39,843 nt of DNA from Pseudomonadota bacterium (GTDB lineage: Bacteria; Myxococcota_A; UBA9160; PR03). Location of the stretch: contig QEVM01000019.1 of assembly GCA_003576805.1 (NCBI GenBank), positions 1 to 39,843 on the forward strand. The letters run 5' to 3'. Every line of letters starts with the position of its first letter. The first letter of the stretch is position 1. The notes beneath the pieces were generated by a model. That model had not been told where the DNA came from, did no database searches, and was given only the letters and a program-made list of their open reading frames with translations. The position numbers and the translations under genes are program-made. This document shows positions 8,287 through 17,368 of this stretch, piece after piece.

Positions 8287-9309
8287 TCACGGACGCAGGG
8301 TGCGCCTACGCGATCGCGCCACGGCGAAGAGAGCCGCGCCCGCGGCCGCGCAAAGCTCCAGCGCCTGCGGCTCGGGCGCGTACGCGAAGCGGTAGTCGTA
8401 CCCGGTGTCGGCGCTCGACGCGCTGTATTCGGAGACCGGGTCGCCGCCCTCCTCCTGCACGGACGTGATGCCGCCCCACGCGACCGTGTTGCCGAGGTCG
8501 GCGAAGGCGTTCATCGAGGCGGAGCCCTCGCCGCCGGCTTGGTAGGAGCTGCCCCAGGCGCGCGCGCGGGCGGAGATCGAGACGCTCACCAACGCTCCGT
8601 TCGCGACGGTCACGACGGCCGGCGCGGCGCCGAAGTCGTCGCCCCAGCAAGCCTGCGCGACCGAGTCGTGCTGGCAGCCGGCGCTGCGCGTCGCGTGGAA
8701 GCCCTCGCCGCCGATGGGGATCAGCGCGAAGTTCGCGCTCCACGTCGAGTAGGCGTTCGCGTTGCTCGAGCCGTCGTTCGCCGCGAAGCTCGCGAAGACG
8801 TTCCCGGACGTGGACCAGCTCGCCGTCAGCGTGAGCGGCGCGCCGATCGGCAAGCCGGGCGCGAGCAGCACGAAGCTGTCCCCCATCGCGGCCTGCACGT
8901 CGGTCTGGGCGCTGCCGCCCGACTCCGTGGTGGGCGACGCGCTTCCGGCGCCCGAGACGTTCGCCGCGACGTGGACGCCGCCCGGGCTCGCCGTCGCGGC
9001 GCCGGAGCCGAACGCGCTCCCCGCGCCGGCCGACCGCGACTCGATGTGCGAGAGGTTCAGCGTGAGCGTCTCGTGGAAGTCCGAGAACGTCTCGAACGGC
9101 GGGCTCGTGTCGCTCTCGTCGTCGTTCGTCGAGTAGTCGTGCTCGCTCGCCCCGGCGTGCACCTCGAGGTAGACCGACATCGCCGCGTGGGCGGGATCGA
9201 GCGCCGCGACGACGCAGCCGAGGACGAGAGCCACGGCGCGCGCGCGGCGCGTCGAGCCGACTTCGCTGCACCGATACCGACGCCGAGAGAAGTGGGATGC
9301 AGATCGCAT
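8287..9309 (-). CDS. PEP-CTERM sorting domain protein, Ser/Ala-rich
   Basis: A 340-aa secreted protein. The signal peptide (RRARAVALVLGCVVAALDPAHA) follows a long basic N-region, so the exact start (ATG 9309; GTG/ATG options upstream to 9345) is uncertain. The mature protein is rich in Ser, Ala, Gly and Asn, predicted beta-sandwich in character, with Cys residues in GCQHDSVAQACWGDD that may pair. The tail YAPEPQALELCAAAGAALFA then VARSRRR is a PEP-CTERM signal. No enzyme motif is seen. It faces away from the large oxidase gene that starts 240 bases upstream. Confidence 0.83.
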   Translation of the reverse strand: MRSASHFSRRRYRCSEVGSTRRARAVALVLGCVVAALDPAHAAMSVYLEVHAGASEHDYSTNDDESDTSPPFETFSDFHETLTLNLSHIESRSAGAGSAFGSGAATASPGGVHVAANVSGAGSASPTTESGGSAQTDVQAAMGDSFVLLAPGLPIGAPLTLTASWSTSGNVFASFAANDGSSNANAYSTWSANFALIPIGGEGFHATRSAGCQHDSVAQACWGDDFGAAPAVVTVANGALVSVSISARARAWGSSYQAGGEGSASMNAFADLGNTVAWGGITSVQEEGGDPVSEYSASSADTGYDYRFAYAPEPQALELCAAAGAALFAVARSRRRTLRP

Positions 9310-9550
9310 GCCGGCGGAGTACCACGCGCGCGCGGCAGCCGGCATCGGCGAGATCGCCGATGGCTCCGCGGCGAGTCCGCATCAGCGCGGAACGCGCCGT
9401 CGTGGGGGACGCGGGCGCGATCCGCGATTGCTGACACCCGGCTCTCCGCGCACCTACCTCCTATTCGTGGTGCACGGCGGAAGGCTCTTCGCCGGTCGGC
9501 CCGCCACTCCCGGTTGCAGCGCCTGCCTTCGCTGACGAGGAATGCCCGGA

Positions 9551-12508
9551 ATGACATGCCGCATGCCGAGATTCGACCGGCATGCGGCCGCCGTGGTCGC
9601 CGTGCTCGGCGTGTGTGTCCTGGCGCGCGGAGTCTCTGCGCACGACGAGCACGGCAGCGGTGGGCCCGCCGAGACCGGCGAGTATTCGCGCGCGCTCGAG
9701 CTGCGCGGCTCCGCTCCGTCGGCCGGCGACCTGCACGGCTCCTCGATCGCGATCGGACGGCTGCCTCACTTGATCGCGGTGGGATCGCCCGGCTCGAGCC
9801 GGGTCTTCCTCCACGACCGCTCCACCGGCGCCGTCGTGCGCACGATCACGAGTCCGAACCCGACGCCGGGCGATGGATTCGGTTCGGCGCTGGCCGCGCA
9901 GGGGCAGCGCCTGCTCGTCGGTGCGCCCTTCGACGACAGCGCCGGCCCCGACGCGGGCGCGGCCTATCTGTTCGACCTCGACGACCCCGGCGCGCCGGTC
10001 CTCCCGTTGCTGAACCCCACGCCCGCTCCGCTCGACGCGTTCGGCGCGGCGGTCGCGTTCAGCGCAGGTCGCCCGCTGATCGGAGCACCGGGCGACGACG
10101 CAGCCGGCCCCGACGCGGGCGCGGTCCACCTCTTCTCACAAACGGAAGTCCTGGGCCAGACGCTCACGAAGCCGCCGCCGATCGGCACCAGCGACTTCGG
10201 CCGCTCCCTCCTCGGTCTGCGCGGCTCCGCCGAGCTCATCGTGGTCGGCGATCCGGCGGATGGCGGCGACGCGCCCGGCTCCGGGGCGGTGTTCGTCTTC
10301 GAGAACGACGGGACGCTGCGCTACCGGCTCGCACATCCGGACGCCACGGCGCGCGCGGGCTTCGGAGCCGCGCTCGCGGGCGCCGGAACGCCGAGGCGCC
10401 TCGTCGTCGCAGCGCCTGCGGTCGGTGCGATCCCTGCCCTCCCCGGGAGGGTCGACGTCTTCGATCTCGACAGCGGCTCCCACGAGCGCGCGCTGGCGAG
10501 CGGCACGCCGTCGGCCGGCGACGAGTTCGGCCGCGCCCTCGTCGGGCTCGGCGCGCTGGTCCTCGCCGGTGCGCCGAAGGACGACACCGGTGCGGCGGAC
10601 GCCGGCGCCGCCCATCTCTTCGATGCGACCACGGGCGTCCTGCTGAGGACGCTTCCCAACCCGACGCCCGCGACACAGGATTATTTCGGCTTCGCCGCGG
10701 CCGCCTCCTGCAATGCGTTCGCCGTCGGCGCGCCGCGCGATCGGGCGGCCGGGGGGGCGGTCACCGGCGCGGCGCATCTCTATCTGCCCACGCTGGCCGC
10801 CTGCTCGGTCTCGGGTGCGCCCGACCAGGTCGGCGCGTGGGGACCCGTGGTGTCGACGCCCGCGATCGCCACCCACAGCGCCGTCATGGGCAACGGCAAA
10901 GTCCTCTTCTGGCGCGGAAGCTCGACCCCGGCGCTGTCCTACGTGTTCGATCCGGCGACGGAAACCATCGCGCAACACGGAACGACGTCGAACGCGATCT
11001 TCTGCAACGGCTTCGCGACGCTGGCCGATGGCCGCGTGATCTCGGTCGGAGGCGGAGCCCTCGACGGCATCCCCGACACCTACGCCTTCGATCCGGAGCA
11101 GGAAGAGTGGACACGCCTGCGCGACATGCACCAGCCGCGCTGGTATCCCACCGCGACCACACTCGGCGACGGCCGCGTGCTCGCGACGGGCGGCCACGTC
11201 GTTCTCGGCGTGGAGGCCGACGTTCCCGAGATCTACGACGTCGCGACCGACACCTGGACGCAGCTCGCGAGCGCCCGCCTCGACGCGATCGGCTACTACC
11301 CGTTCCTGTTCCTGCTTCCGAACGGGAAGCTCTTCCAGGCGGGCCACCAACGATCCACCACCGAAACCCGGACGCTCAGCCTCGTGACGAAGACATGGAC
11401 GGACGTCGGTGCGAGCCTCAGCTCCTTCGGCACCGCGGTGATGTACCGCCCCGGCCGTGTGCTCAAGACGGGCGGCTTCGCGTCGGGCACGGTCAGCAAC
11501 CGGGCCGGGCGGATCGACATGAACGCCGCTTCGCCGGCGTGGGTCGAGACCGCTCCGATGGCGAGCCCGCGCCAGGAACACAATCTCGTGATGCTGCCGG
11601 ACGGGACCGTTCTCGCCGTCGGCGGGCGGATCGCCTCGAACACGGCGCCGGCGGCGGTGCCCGCGTCGGAGGTCTGGGATCCCGCGACCGAGACGTGGAC
11701 GCCGCTCGCCTGCGCGGCGGAGCCCCGGATGTACCACTCGACGGCGCTGCTCCTGCCCGACGGGCGCGTGCTCGCGGCCGGCGGCGACTGCTACCCCTCC
11801 TATCAGATCTACTCGCCTCCCTATCTCTTTCGCGGTCCGCGCCCGACCATCGCGGCCGCTCCGGCGTCGGTGGAGATCGCGAAGCGTTTCTCCGTCCAGA
11901 CGCCGCAGAGCGCGGCGATCCGCTCGGTCGCGCTGCTGCGACCCGCCGCGACGACGCATTCCTGGGACATGAACCAGCGCTACGTGCCGCTCACGTTCGC
12001 GTTCGGAGCGCCTGGCTGGCTGCAGGTGTACGCGCCCGCCACCACCAACGTCGCTCCGCCGGGCGACTACATGCTGGTCCTCGTCGACGCGAACGGCGTG
12101 CCCTCCACGGCGCGCATGCTGCGCATCACGGGCGATCCGCCGGCGTGCGCCAACGCGCTCGACGACGACGGCGACGGATTCACCGACGACGAGCAGGACC
12201 CGGGCTGCGAGACCTTCGACTCCGACAGCGAGGTCGCGCAGTGCCAGGACGGCGTGGACAACGACGGCGACGGATCGATCGACTTCGACGGCGGCGCTTC
12301 GCTGAACGGCGGCGTCCCGCGCGCTTCTCCCGATTCCTACTGCAGCGAGCCGTGGATCGATCGCGAGACGCCTCCGCTCTCGAGCTGCGGACTCGGCGCC
12401 GAGATCGCGTTCGCGCTCGGCGCGCTGGCCGCGCGCTGGCGCGCGCGCCGACGCGTACGGGCGGAACACGTCTCCGACACCGATCGTGCGCAGGATCCCA
12501 CTCGCTAG
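9551..12508 (+). CDS. Secreted FG-GAP / copper-radical oxidase-like protein (glyoxal/galactose oxidase family)
   Basis: A 985-aa exported protein. After the signal peptide, residues about 45-410 hold seven FG-GAP-type repeats (for example GDGFGSALAAQGQRLLVGAP). Residues about 425-760 form a kelch propeller of glyoxal/galactose oxidase type, then a DUF1929 early-set domain (about 765-855). The copper-radical residues are all present: Cys485 in IFCNG and Tyr532 in RWYPT (the cross-linked pair), Tyr728-His729 in RMYHS, and His803 in THSWDMNQR. So it probably oxidises an aldehyde or alcohol to give H2O2. Next are two DGDG calcium-binding-like repeats, and a tail SSCGLGAEIAFALGALAARW with Arg-rich end that looks like a sorting/anchor signal. 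ATG 9551 has GAGGA at good spacing; 9542 and 9563 are alternatives. Confidence 0.88.
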   Translation: MTCRMPRFDRHAAAVVAVLGVCVLARGVSAHDEHGSGGPAETGEYSRALELRGSAPSAGDLHGSSIAIGRLPHLIAVGSPGSSRVFLHDRSTGAVVRTITSPNPTPGDGFGSALAAQGQRLLVGAPFDDSAGPDAGAAYLFDLDDPGAPVLPLLNPTPAPLDAFGAAVAFSAGRPLIGAPGDDAAGPDAGAVHLFSQTEVLGQTLTKPPPIGTSDFGRSLLGLRGSAELIVVGDPADGGDAPGSGAVFVFENDGTLRYRLAHPDATARAGFGAALAGAGTPRRLVVAAPAVGAIPALPGRVDVFDLDSGSHERALASGTPSAGDEFGRALVGLGALVLAGAPKDDTGAADAGAAHLFDATTGVLLRTLPNPTPATQDYFGFAAAASCNAFAVGAPRDRAAGGAVTGAAHLYLPTLAACSVSGAPDQVGAWGPVVSTPAIATHSAVMGNGKVLFWRGSSTPALSYVFDPATETIAQHGTTSNAIFCNGFATLADGRVISVGGGALDGIPDTYAFDPEQEEWTRLRDMHQPRWYPTATTLGDGRVLATGGHVVLGVEADVPEIYDVATDTWTQLASARLDAIGYYPFLFLLPNGKLFQAGHQRSTTETRTLSLVTKTWTDVGASLSSFGTAVMYRPGRVLKTGGFASGTVSNRAGRIDMNAASPAWVETAPMASPRQEHNLVMLPDGTVLAVGGRIASNTAPAAVPASEVWDPATETWTPLACAAEPRMYHSTALLLPDGRVLAAGGDCYPSYQIYSPPYLFRGPRPTIAAAPASVEIAKRFSVQTPQSAAIRSVALLRPAATTHSWDMNQRYVPLTFAFGAPGWLQVYAPATTNVAPPGDYMLVLVDANGVPSTARMLRITGDPPACANALDDDGDGFTDDEQDPGCETFDSDSEVAQCQDGVDNDGDGSIDFDGGASLNGGVPRASPDSYCSEPWIDRETPPLSSCGLGAEIAFALGALAARWRARRRVRAEHVSDTDRAQDPTR

Positions 12509-12886
12509 CCGCGCACTCGTCGCTCTCTACGAAACGCGAACGACCCGAGAACGGCCTGCGCAGCTAGCGTCGCGATTCTTCGAGCGACGGCGGACACGCC
12601 GCGGATTCTGGTGGGCCGCCCGGGACTCGGACCCGGGATGAGAGCGGGTAAGAATTGATCTGACCAAACTCTTCAGCCGAGGCCGCGTGGATCCAGTGTG
12701 GATCCGCGGAGCCCACATCAACTCGGATGAGCCGATTGAGCGCGAGCGCAACAAGACCGCTGCCCCTACTGCGGCACGACCGTACCTCAAGCGCTCCTGG
12801 AACAGCCGAAGGGACCGCATTCGCGCGCTGCGTTTTCCTGCGATGACACTGCCAGACCCATCAGTGTCAACCAGACCGCGCCGCGT
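12509..12886. other. Intergenic region holding the left edge of the low-GC cassette
   Basis: About 380 bases without a supported gene. It contains the tRNA 3'-end copy at 12607-12636; composition drops from very GC-rich to moderate right after it. A short direct repeat GTGGATCC (about 12687 and 12700) is present. No terminator is obvious. Confidence 0.6.
12607..12636 (-). repeat. Copy of the tRNA-Lys 3' end (candidate att site)
   Basis: Thirty bases match the T-arm, 3' acceptor strand and CCA of the tRNA-Lys gene at 39745-39774 in the same orientation, with a single mismatch (in the T-loop) at 12630. The rest of the tRNA (anticodon and D arms) is absent. Tyrosine integrases commonly use exactly this tRNA segment as attB, so it may be an old attachment site. 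The same T-arm could also derive from a related tRNA. Confidence 0.7.
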
Positions 12887-15769
12887 CTACGCTGATGGCA
12901 CCAGATCCCGGAAGTCTCGGTAGCCCAGCACACCCAGCTTGTTGACGACCCGACTCGCGTTATAGGCGAGTCGTACATCCGAAAGAGCTCTCCTCAGGAC
13001 AACCTTAATATGCTCGCGCACATGCGAGATCTCCCAATGATCGCGATATGCGTCGATGAAGGCGTCGACTACCTCGATAGCATCTTGAATGTGCGTATCG
13101 GAAACCTTTGTAAGTCGATCCATGACATCTGATATGTCATCCACTGCGTGTGCCCACCGGAGCACATACTTCAACTCCGTCAAAGACCAGCTCTCTTCGA
13201 ACACGCCCGAAGAAAACCAGGTCCCAAACGGAGCGAGCTCGGCGAATCGATTGGGCGATCCGCTTGAACTACGCAGCGCGCGCGTCCAGTGGTGCCAAAG
13301 TGCAATGAGCCGGCGAACCGCCTGCTGTGGAACCGTGCCGCTTGTCGATTCCAGCATTGATCCTGTCGCGGATAGCACGTCACGCCGTGAGTCGGGATCC
13401 GCTCCAGCAATGAAGCGACCGACTAGAGACTGAGCCGGATCGTCACCCAACCTCCCCCAAAGGAATAGCGTGACAAGATGGACTCCAAGAGCAGACACCG
13501 CCGTCGTGCCGCCGCTTATCACTCGCCTTCTCGGAAGAAGCGCGATGTTTTGTGCCGACCACTCGTACTGTGGTTCAAGCATGTCAAAGACGGACGAGTA
13601 AACGCGATTCATAACGAGATATGTTTCCCAAGCGACGCCCCCTAGTCCCGAAGCTGGCTGCGAAGAGAAAATGCGATCCTTCCAGAGCGACGCCCAGTTG
13701 TTGTCGAGCAGCACGATCTGCGGAAACCACTGCCCGTAGACTGAACGAATCGCCGCTGAGTGTTCCATCTCAGGATTGAGCCGGTCTTCCAGCGCCCGCT
13801 GTACTTCGGGAAATCGCTGAAAGCATTGATAACTCGTGGCGCCGACGGGGAGAGTGCAAAGGTCGGCCCTCCTCAGCCGCCAGAAGGCATAGTTGAACAC
13901 CGCGTGGAGCGCCTTGCCGCGCACTGTGTTGATCGACTTGTTGAGAGGCGAGCCTGTCTCCGACGAGTCAACAGAGGAATCCGCTTCCTCAGCGCCTGTG
14001 TCACTAAGCGGCTCATCGTCCTGCAAGAGCGTCGAAATGATCCGCCAAATGGCGGGCTGGCACGTCTCGCCCGCTTCGGCTTTACCTTCGCGAAGGGCGT
14101 ACTCCATTACAGACAGGATCTCGCTCTTCGTCCAACGCCACCCGGTTTCCCCGTGCTCCCATGACCGAACAGCATTTGCTTCGACTTCTACATCCGGCTG
14201 ACTCAGCACCCATTCAGCCAGTTCCAGGAGCGGCTTCCAGGAGATCGCGACTTCTCGCTCCGCCGCGTGGCGCGCAGCGGAGAAAAGTGAGCGCACGTAG
14301 ACAGGAGCGAGCCCTTTCATCTTTATCGCAAGCCTAGGAATGCGCTGCGGATCAGCACGAAGCGCTTCGCTGAACGCGTCCGCGAGCCCTGTTCGCGTCG
14401 GCGCATCGAAACCGCTTTCGATTGGAGCCCAGTCCCGGAGAAACGAGACGAGATCGTCGTCTGATAGTGGCCTCAGGTCTTCCGCTGAACTCGGACTCCG
14501 ACTCCCCACGAATCGGGACGCGTAGAAGTGTGGAAACTCCGGATGATCGGGATTGCCCCATCTCTGAACGAGCTGATCGTATTCCGCTCGCCATCGCGGC
14601 GGAAGATCAGCGGCGATGGCAGCAAGCCGATTACGCCGCCACAGTTGGATGCGGCGCTGAGCAGCAGCTTGCCCCGTCGGCTCCTCATCGTCAGACCCAC
14701 TGATGTCCAGATACTCGACAGACGGCCCTGCCTCGATCCATGAAAGAATCTCTTCCGCCGCCACAGGTGAGAATCGACGAAAAGTCTGTTGCAGCAGAAG
14801 CACATACTCGTGTTGATACTGATCAAACCGAGCTTTCGAGCGAGCAAGCCGCTCGGAGTGGTTCACGTCAACGTCGACCAATACGCGCGCGAGGTGCAGT
14901 GCGATTCGATCAAAGATGCGCCATTGCTGAGCCGTGAGGTGGTCTAGCACCATCGCGAGTTGCTCCGCGCCGGCGCGGCCCAGCGACTCTGCAACGTCGC
15001 GAACAGCAGATACGAGATACTCGCGGATCGTGGTGTCCAGATTCTGTTCGTGATCCTCGACGGCCGGCCGCCAGATCTCGGATAGGTCGTTCGGCTCAGA
15101 TCCGGAGGTACGCTCCAATTCGATTACTTCTGATAGGAGTGTGGTAATGAGCTGGAGCGTGGCCGACCCATCGGCACATGCGAGAGCCGCGAGAGGCGCC
15201 GTGAGTAGTTCTTGGTATTCGAACGGGCTGAGCTTGGCCGGAACTGCGCGATCGCCATGGCGAATGCTGGAGTCCGAGTCTGGTGCGAAGCTGAGCAGGG
15301 CGGACGCGAGTTCGAGGGCAATGCCGACCTGGCCACCTTCTGCAAGATGCGAAAGAAGTTTTCCGTACGGGTCCCCGATTAGCAGGCGCGTCCCGCTATC
15401 GCGCAGCCAACGCGCCTCGCCGGACGCCAGCGGAGCAGCTAGATCTGCGGGCATACCGCATGCGGCTTCTACGATGTCCTCATGGACCCTTGCATTTTCG
15501 GTGCGCGGAAGATCTAGCAAGACACGTTGAACGTCTTGCGGAGACCGGCTTGCCATCCTCGCCAAGTATCGGGATTCAGGCCATACAGGGACGCGGATGT
15601 ACTCGCCAACCCGCTCTATGTCAGGCGGCTCGGCGAAGAAAGGAGGGCTCGCTTGCTTAAGCGGAATGATCCAACTGGGATCGTTCAGCTGGTCAAAGAA
15701 GTACTCGTAGTTCGCTCTCCTCTTGCGAATCTCCGCGATAGCACGTTGGACTGTCTCTTGAGTGGGCAT
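12887..15769 (-). CDS. Large helical protein of unknown function, second gene of a transferred two-gene cassette
   Basis: A 960-aa protein, predicted almost wholly alpha-helical, with the feel of HEAT-like repeats. There is no signal peptide, no clear membrane segment and no Walker or nuclease motif that I can see. The N-terminus (YEYFFDQLNDPSWIIPLKQ, then VPVWPESRYLARMA and DVQRVLLDLP) resembles the scaffold part of large proteins found in bacterial defence islands; this is recalled similarity, not a search. Tryptophan is frequent (for example WRIFDRIALHLARVLVDVD). ATG 15769 follows the upstream stop after one base (TAGGATG), so the pair is translationally coupled; the extension to 15787 is unnecessary. 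Base composition and codon choice (many A/T-ending codons) differ sharply from neighbours, which indicates transfer. Confidence 0.85.
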   Translation of the reverse strand: MPTQETVQRAIAEIRKRRANYEYFFDQLNDPSWIIPLKQASPPFFAEPPDIERVGEYIRVPVWPESRYLARMASRSPQDVQRVLLDLPRTENARVHEDIVEAACGMPADLAAPLASGEARWLRDSGTRLLIGDPYGKLLSHLAEGGQVGIALELASALLSFAPDSDSSIRHGDRAVPAKLSPFEYQELLTAPLAALACADGSATLQLITTLLSEVIELERTSGSEPNDLSEIWRPAVEDHEQNLDTTIREYLVSAVRDVAESLGRAGAEQLAMVLDHLTAQQWRIFDRIALHLARVLVDVDVNHSERLARSKARFDQYQHEYVLLLQQTFRRFSPVAAEEILSWIEAGPSVEYLDISGSDDEEPTGQAAAQRRIQLWRRNRLAAIAADLPPRWRAEYDQLVQRWGNPDHPEFPHFYASRFVGSRSPSSAEDLRPLSDDDLVSFLRDWAPIESGFDAPTRTGLADAFSEALRADPQRIPRLAIKMKGLAPVYVRSLFSAARHAAEREVAISWKPLLELAEWVLSQPDVEVEANAVRSWEHGETGWRWTKSEILSVMEYALREGKAEAGETCQPAIWRIISTLLQDDEPLSDTGAEEADSSVDSSETGSPLNKSINTVRGKALHAVFNYAFWRLRRADLCTLPVGATSYQCFQRFPEVQRALEDRLNPEMEHSAAIRSVYGQWFPQIVLLDNNWASLWKDRIFSSQPASGLGGVAWETYLVMNRVYSSVFDMLEPQYEWSAQNIALLPRRRVISGGTTAVSALGVHLVTLFLWGRLGDDPAQSLVGRFIAGADPDSRRDVLSATGSMLESTSGTVPQQAVRRLIALWHHWTRALRSSSGSPNRFAELAPFGTWFSSGVFEESWSLTELKYVLRWAHAVDDISDVMDRLTKVSDTHIQDAIEVVDAFIDAYRDHWEISHVREHIKVVLRRALSDVRLAYNASRVVNKLGVLGYRDFRDLVPSA

Positions 15770-15770
15770 C

Positions 15771-16634
15771 CTACGCACCCTCGCCAATCAGCTTGTCGAT
15801 CACGGCGTAATCCTCGTATGGCGCCGGCAGCAGCCAAGCGATCAAGAGTGATTCAAGGATTGAGATCTGCTTCAAAGTGTCTTCCACGGACGCCTGTTTT
15901 CCGTGATGCGAGACCGAGACAAAGAACTGCCTTAAACGTTCCCATTGGTCTACTTGCTCGTCCTCGAGCGCGGGAGGGAGTTGCTGACCAGAGCCGTCCA
16001 TCAACCGAATGACACTCCGCGTCTCATCCTTTCGCTTAGGCAGATGCTGCAATAGCCACTCGAAAAACGTGTTCGCGGCATCAAGGAACGCGCAAATCCT
16101 GCCATCTACCTGCGACGGCCAATCTCCTCCATTTCCATGCTTCTCGACCAGTTTCTTCCACGAGTCTTGGAGGTTGCGAACCTTTTCCTTCAGCGTAAGT
16201 TTGTGCTCGGGCATCGGAACATCAAATGAGGCGGGCAAGCGCGTCATGAGCTCGCGCATCGAGTGACACGCTTGTGGGACGCAGTCCGCATCGGGGTGCC
16301 GGCTGAGCGCCTGATATGCACCCAAGTACATTTGAGCGAGCGCATCACTCTTTGAGCTGAGTTCTTCCAGGAGGGCTGGGATTGCTCCCGCGCCACTGGC
16401 GTGAGGCTTTATCGATGGCGGGGACGACGACGGTATGTCACTCGCGCCGTCCGCTAGGAAGTCCGCGGGCGGCGACACCGCTCCGCCGGGCGTTTTGTCG
16501 GCCGCCACGGCTGTTCGAGGCTGCGAACCGGCTGCATCGGTCTGCTCCGCGTTGCCTTCGGCTTCTCGTTGTCTCGACACGGCGCTGATGTAATTGCCAC
16601 CGCCCGAGCATTGAGGCAAGTCTGATCGGCGCAT
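15771..16634 (-). CDS. Hypothetical protein, first gene of the transferred two-gene cassette (possibly HEPN-like)
   Basis: A 287-aa cytoplasmic protein. Residues 1-85 are low-complexity, Pro/Ser/Ala-rich. Residues about 88-285 are helical: YLGAYQALSRHPDAD, then SMRELMTRLPASFDVPMPEH, KEKVRNLQDSWKKLVEKHG, and a conserved-looking segment DQWERLRQFFVSVSHHGKQA. The R...H pair in the last segment recalls HEPN-type proteins, but spacing is not the strict Rx4-6H, so this is only a suggestion. It is followed after one base by the 960-aa gene, so the two probably form a complex. Composition is moderate in GC, like its partner. No Shine-Dalgarno is visible at ATG 16634; an internal start (for example GTG in YISAVSRQ) is possible. 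Confidence 0.75.
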   Translation of the reverse strand: MRRSDLPQCSGGGNYISAVSRQREAEGNAEQTDAAGSQPRTAVAADKTPGGAVSPPADFLADGASDIPSSSPPSIKPHASGAGAIPALLEELSSKSDALAQMYLGAYQALSRHPDADCVPQACHSMRELMTRLPASFDVPMPEHKLTLKEKVRNLQDSWKKLVEKHGNGGDWPSQVDGRICAFLDAANTFFEWLLQHLPKRKDETRSVIRLMDGSGQQLPPALEDEQVDQWERLRQFFVSVSHHGKQASVEDTLKQISILESLLIAWLLPAPYEDYAVIDKLIGEGA

Positions 16635-16732
16635 AGGAAGAACAAGCGGTCGTTTGCGCGCCGAGAAGACCCGCTATGGCAACTCCCGGCCGCCCCGGGA
16701 GCCGCTCGAGGATTCGCTCGCGCGCCGGCGGG

Positions 16733-16948
16733 TCAGTTTGGCGCGCACGTGCGGAGAGCCAGCCCGCCGAGTTCGATCGCGACGAGCGCCAGCGAGCCGG
16801 GCTCGGGGACGAGATCGAAGCGCACGGACACACTGCCCTCGCGCACAAGGTCCTCGAGGGTCGAAACGTTCGTGCATCTCATCATTTTGTTGGTTTCCCC
16901 CGCTCTCGGCAGGCCGCTCACGCGAAGCTTGCCGTCGAACACCTGCAC
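16733..16948 (-). pseudogene. 3' remnant of a PEP-CTERM gene
   Basis: A 71-aa open frame without signal peptide that ends in VPEPGSLALVAIELGGLALR plus TCAPN. The motif and helix are those of PEP-CTERM proteins, but only about 45 residues of body remain and the basic cluster is weak. It abuts the right side of the low-GC cassette, which may have truncated it. Confidence 0.65.
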
Positions 16949-17368
16949 AATCGAGCCACCTCCGCGCGAACGAGTTGAACGATGGCCGTCGAGAAGGGAC
17001 GCCGGCGAACTCCGCGCACTCCCGGCCGCCAGCGGCCGCCGGGCGGGGGAGGCGGGATCGCGTCGTGTCGCGGCTCGCGACGGCGGGAGCTCTACGTCGC
17101 GACCGATCGCTGGCCGGGCGTGGTACCGGTCGCGCTCCCGAAGCCGGACGTCCAGGCGACGATCGGCGACGTGAAGGACGACTATGCGTCGTGCCCGTCA
17201 CCGGCGCGGAGCACGACCGCGCGAACGCAGAGAACGCGCTGTTTCGTGCTCCGGACCCTCTTCCCACCGCGCCACTGCCTGCGGCTCGATCGGAAGACGC
17301 GCGCAGGCGCCTGCGGCGACGCTCCCCGCATCGGGCTACGGTCGCGACGCCGTCCGAGGAGACGCTCC
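16949..17368. other. Region without a supported gene
   Basis: About 420 bases between the PEP-CTERM remnant and the GST gene. One plus-strand stretch around 17090-17190 (ELYVATDRWPGVVPVALP and VQATIGDVKDDY) reads like real protein and may be another gene scrap, but I cannot name it. Palindromic GC-rich sequence (GGCCGCCAGCGGCC) occurs near 17025-17040. Confidence 0.4.

Noticed and set aside
10136..12469. 777-codon minus-strand open frame
   Set aside because: Antisense to the oxidase, whose catalytic motifs are unmistakable.
16171..16240. Strict HEPN ribonuclease call for the 287-aa protein
   Set aside because: The R...H spacing in LRQFFVSVSHH does not fit Rx4-6H, so I kept it as a suggestion only.
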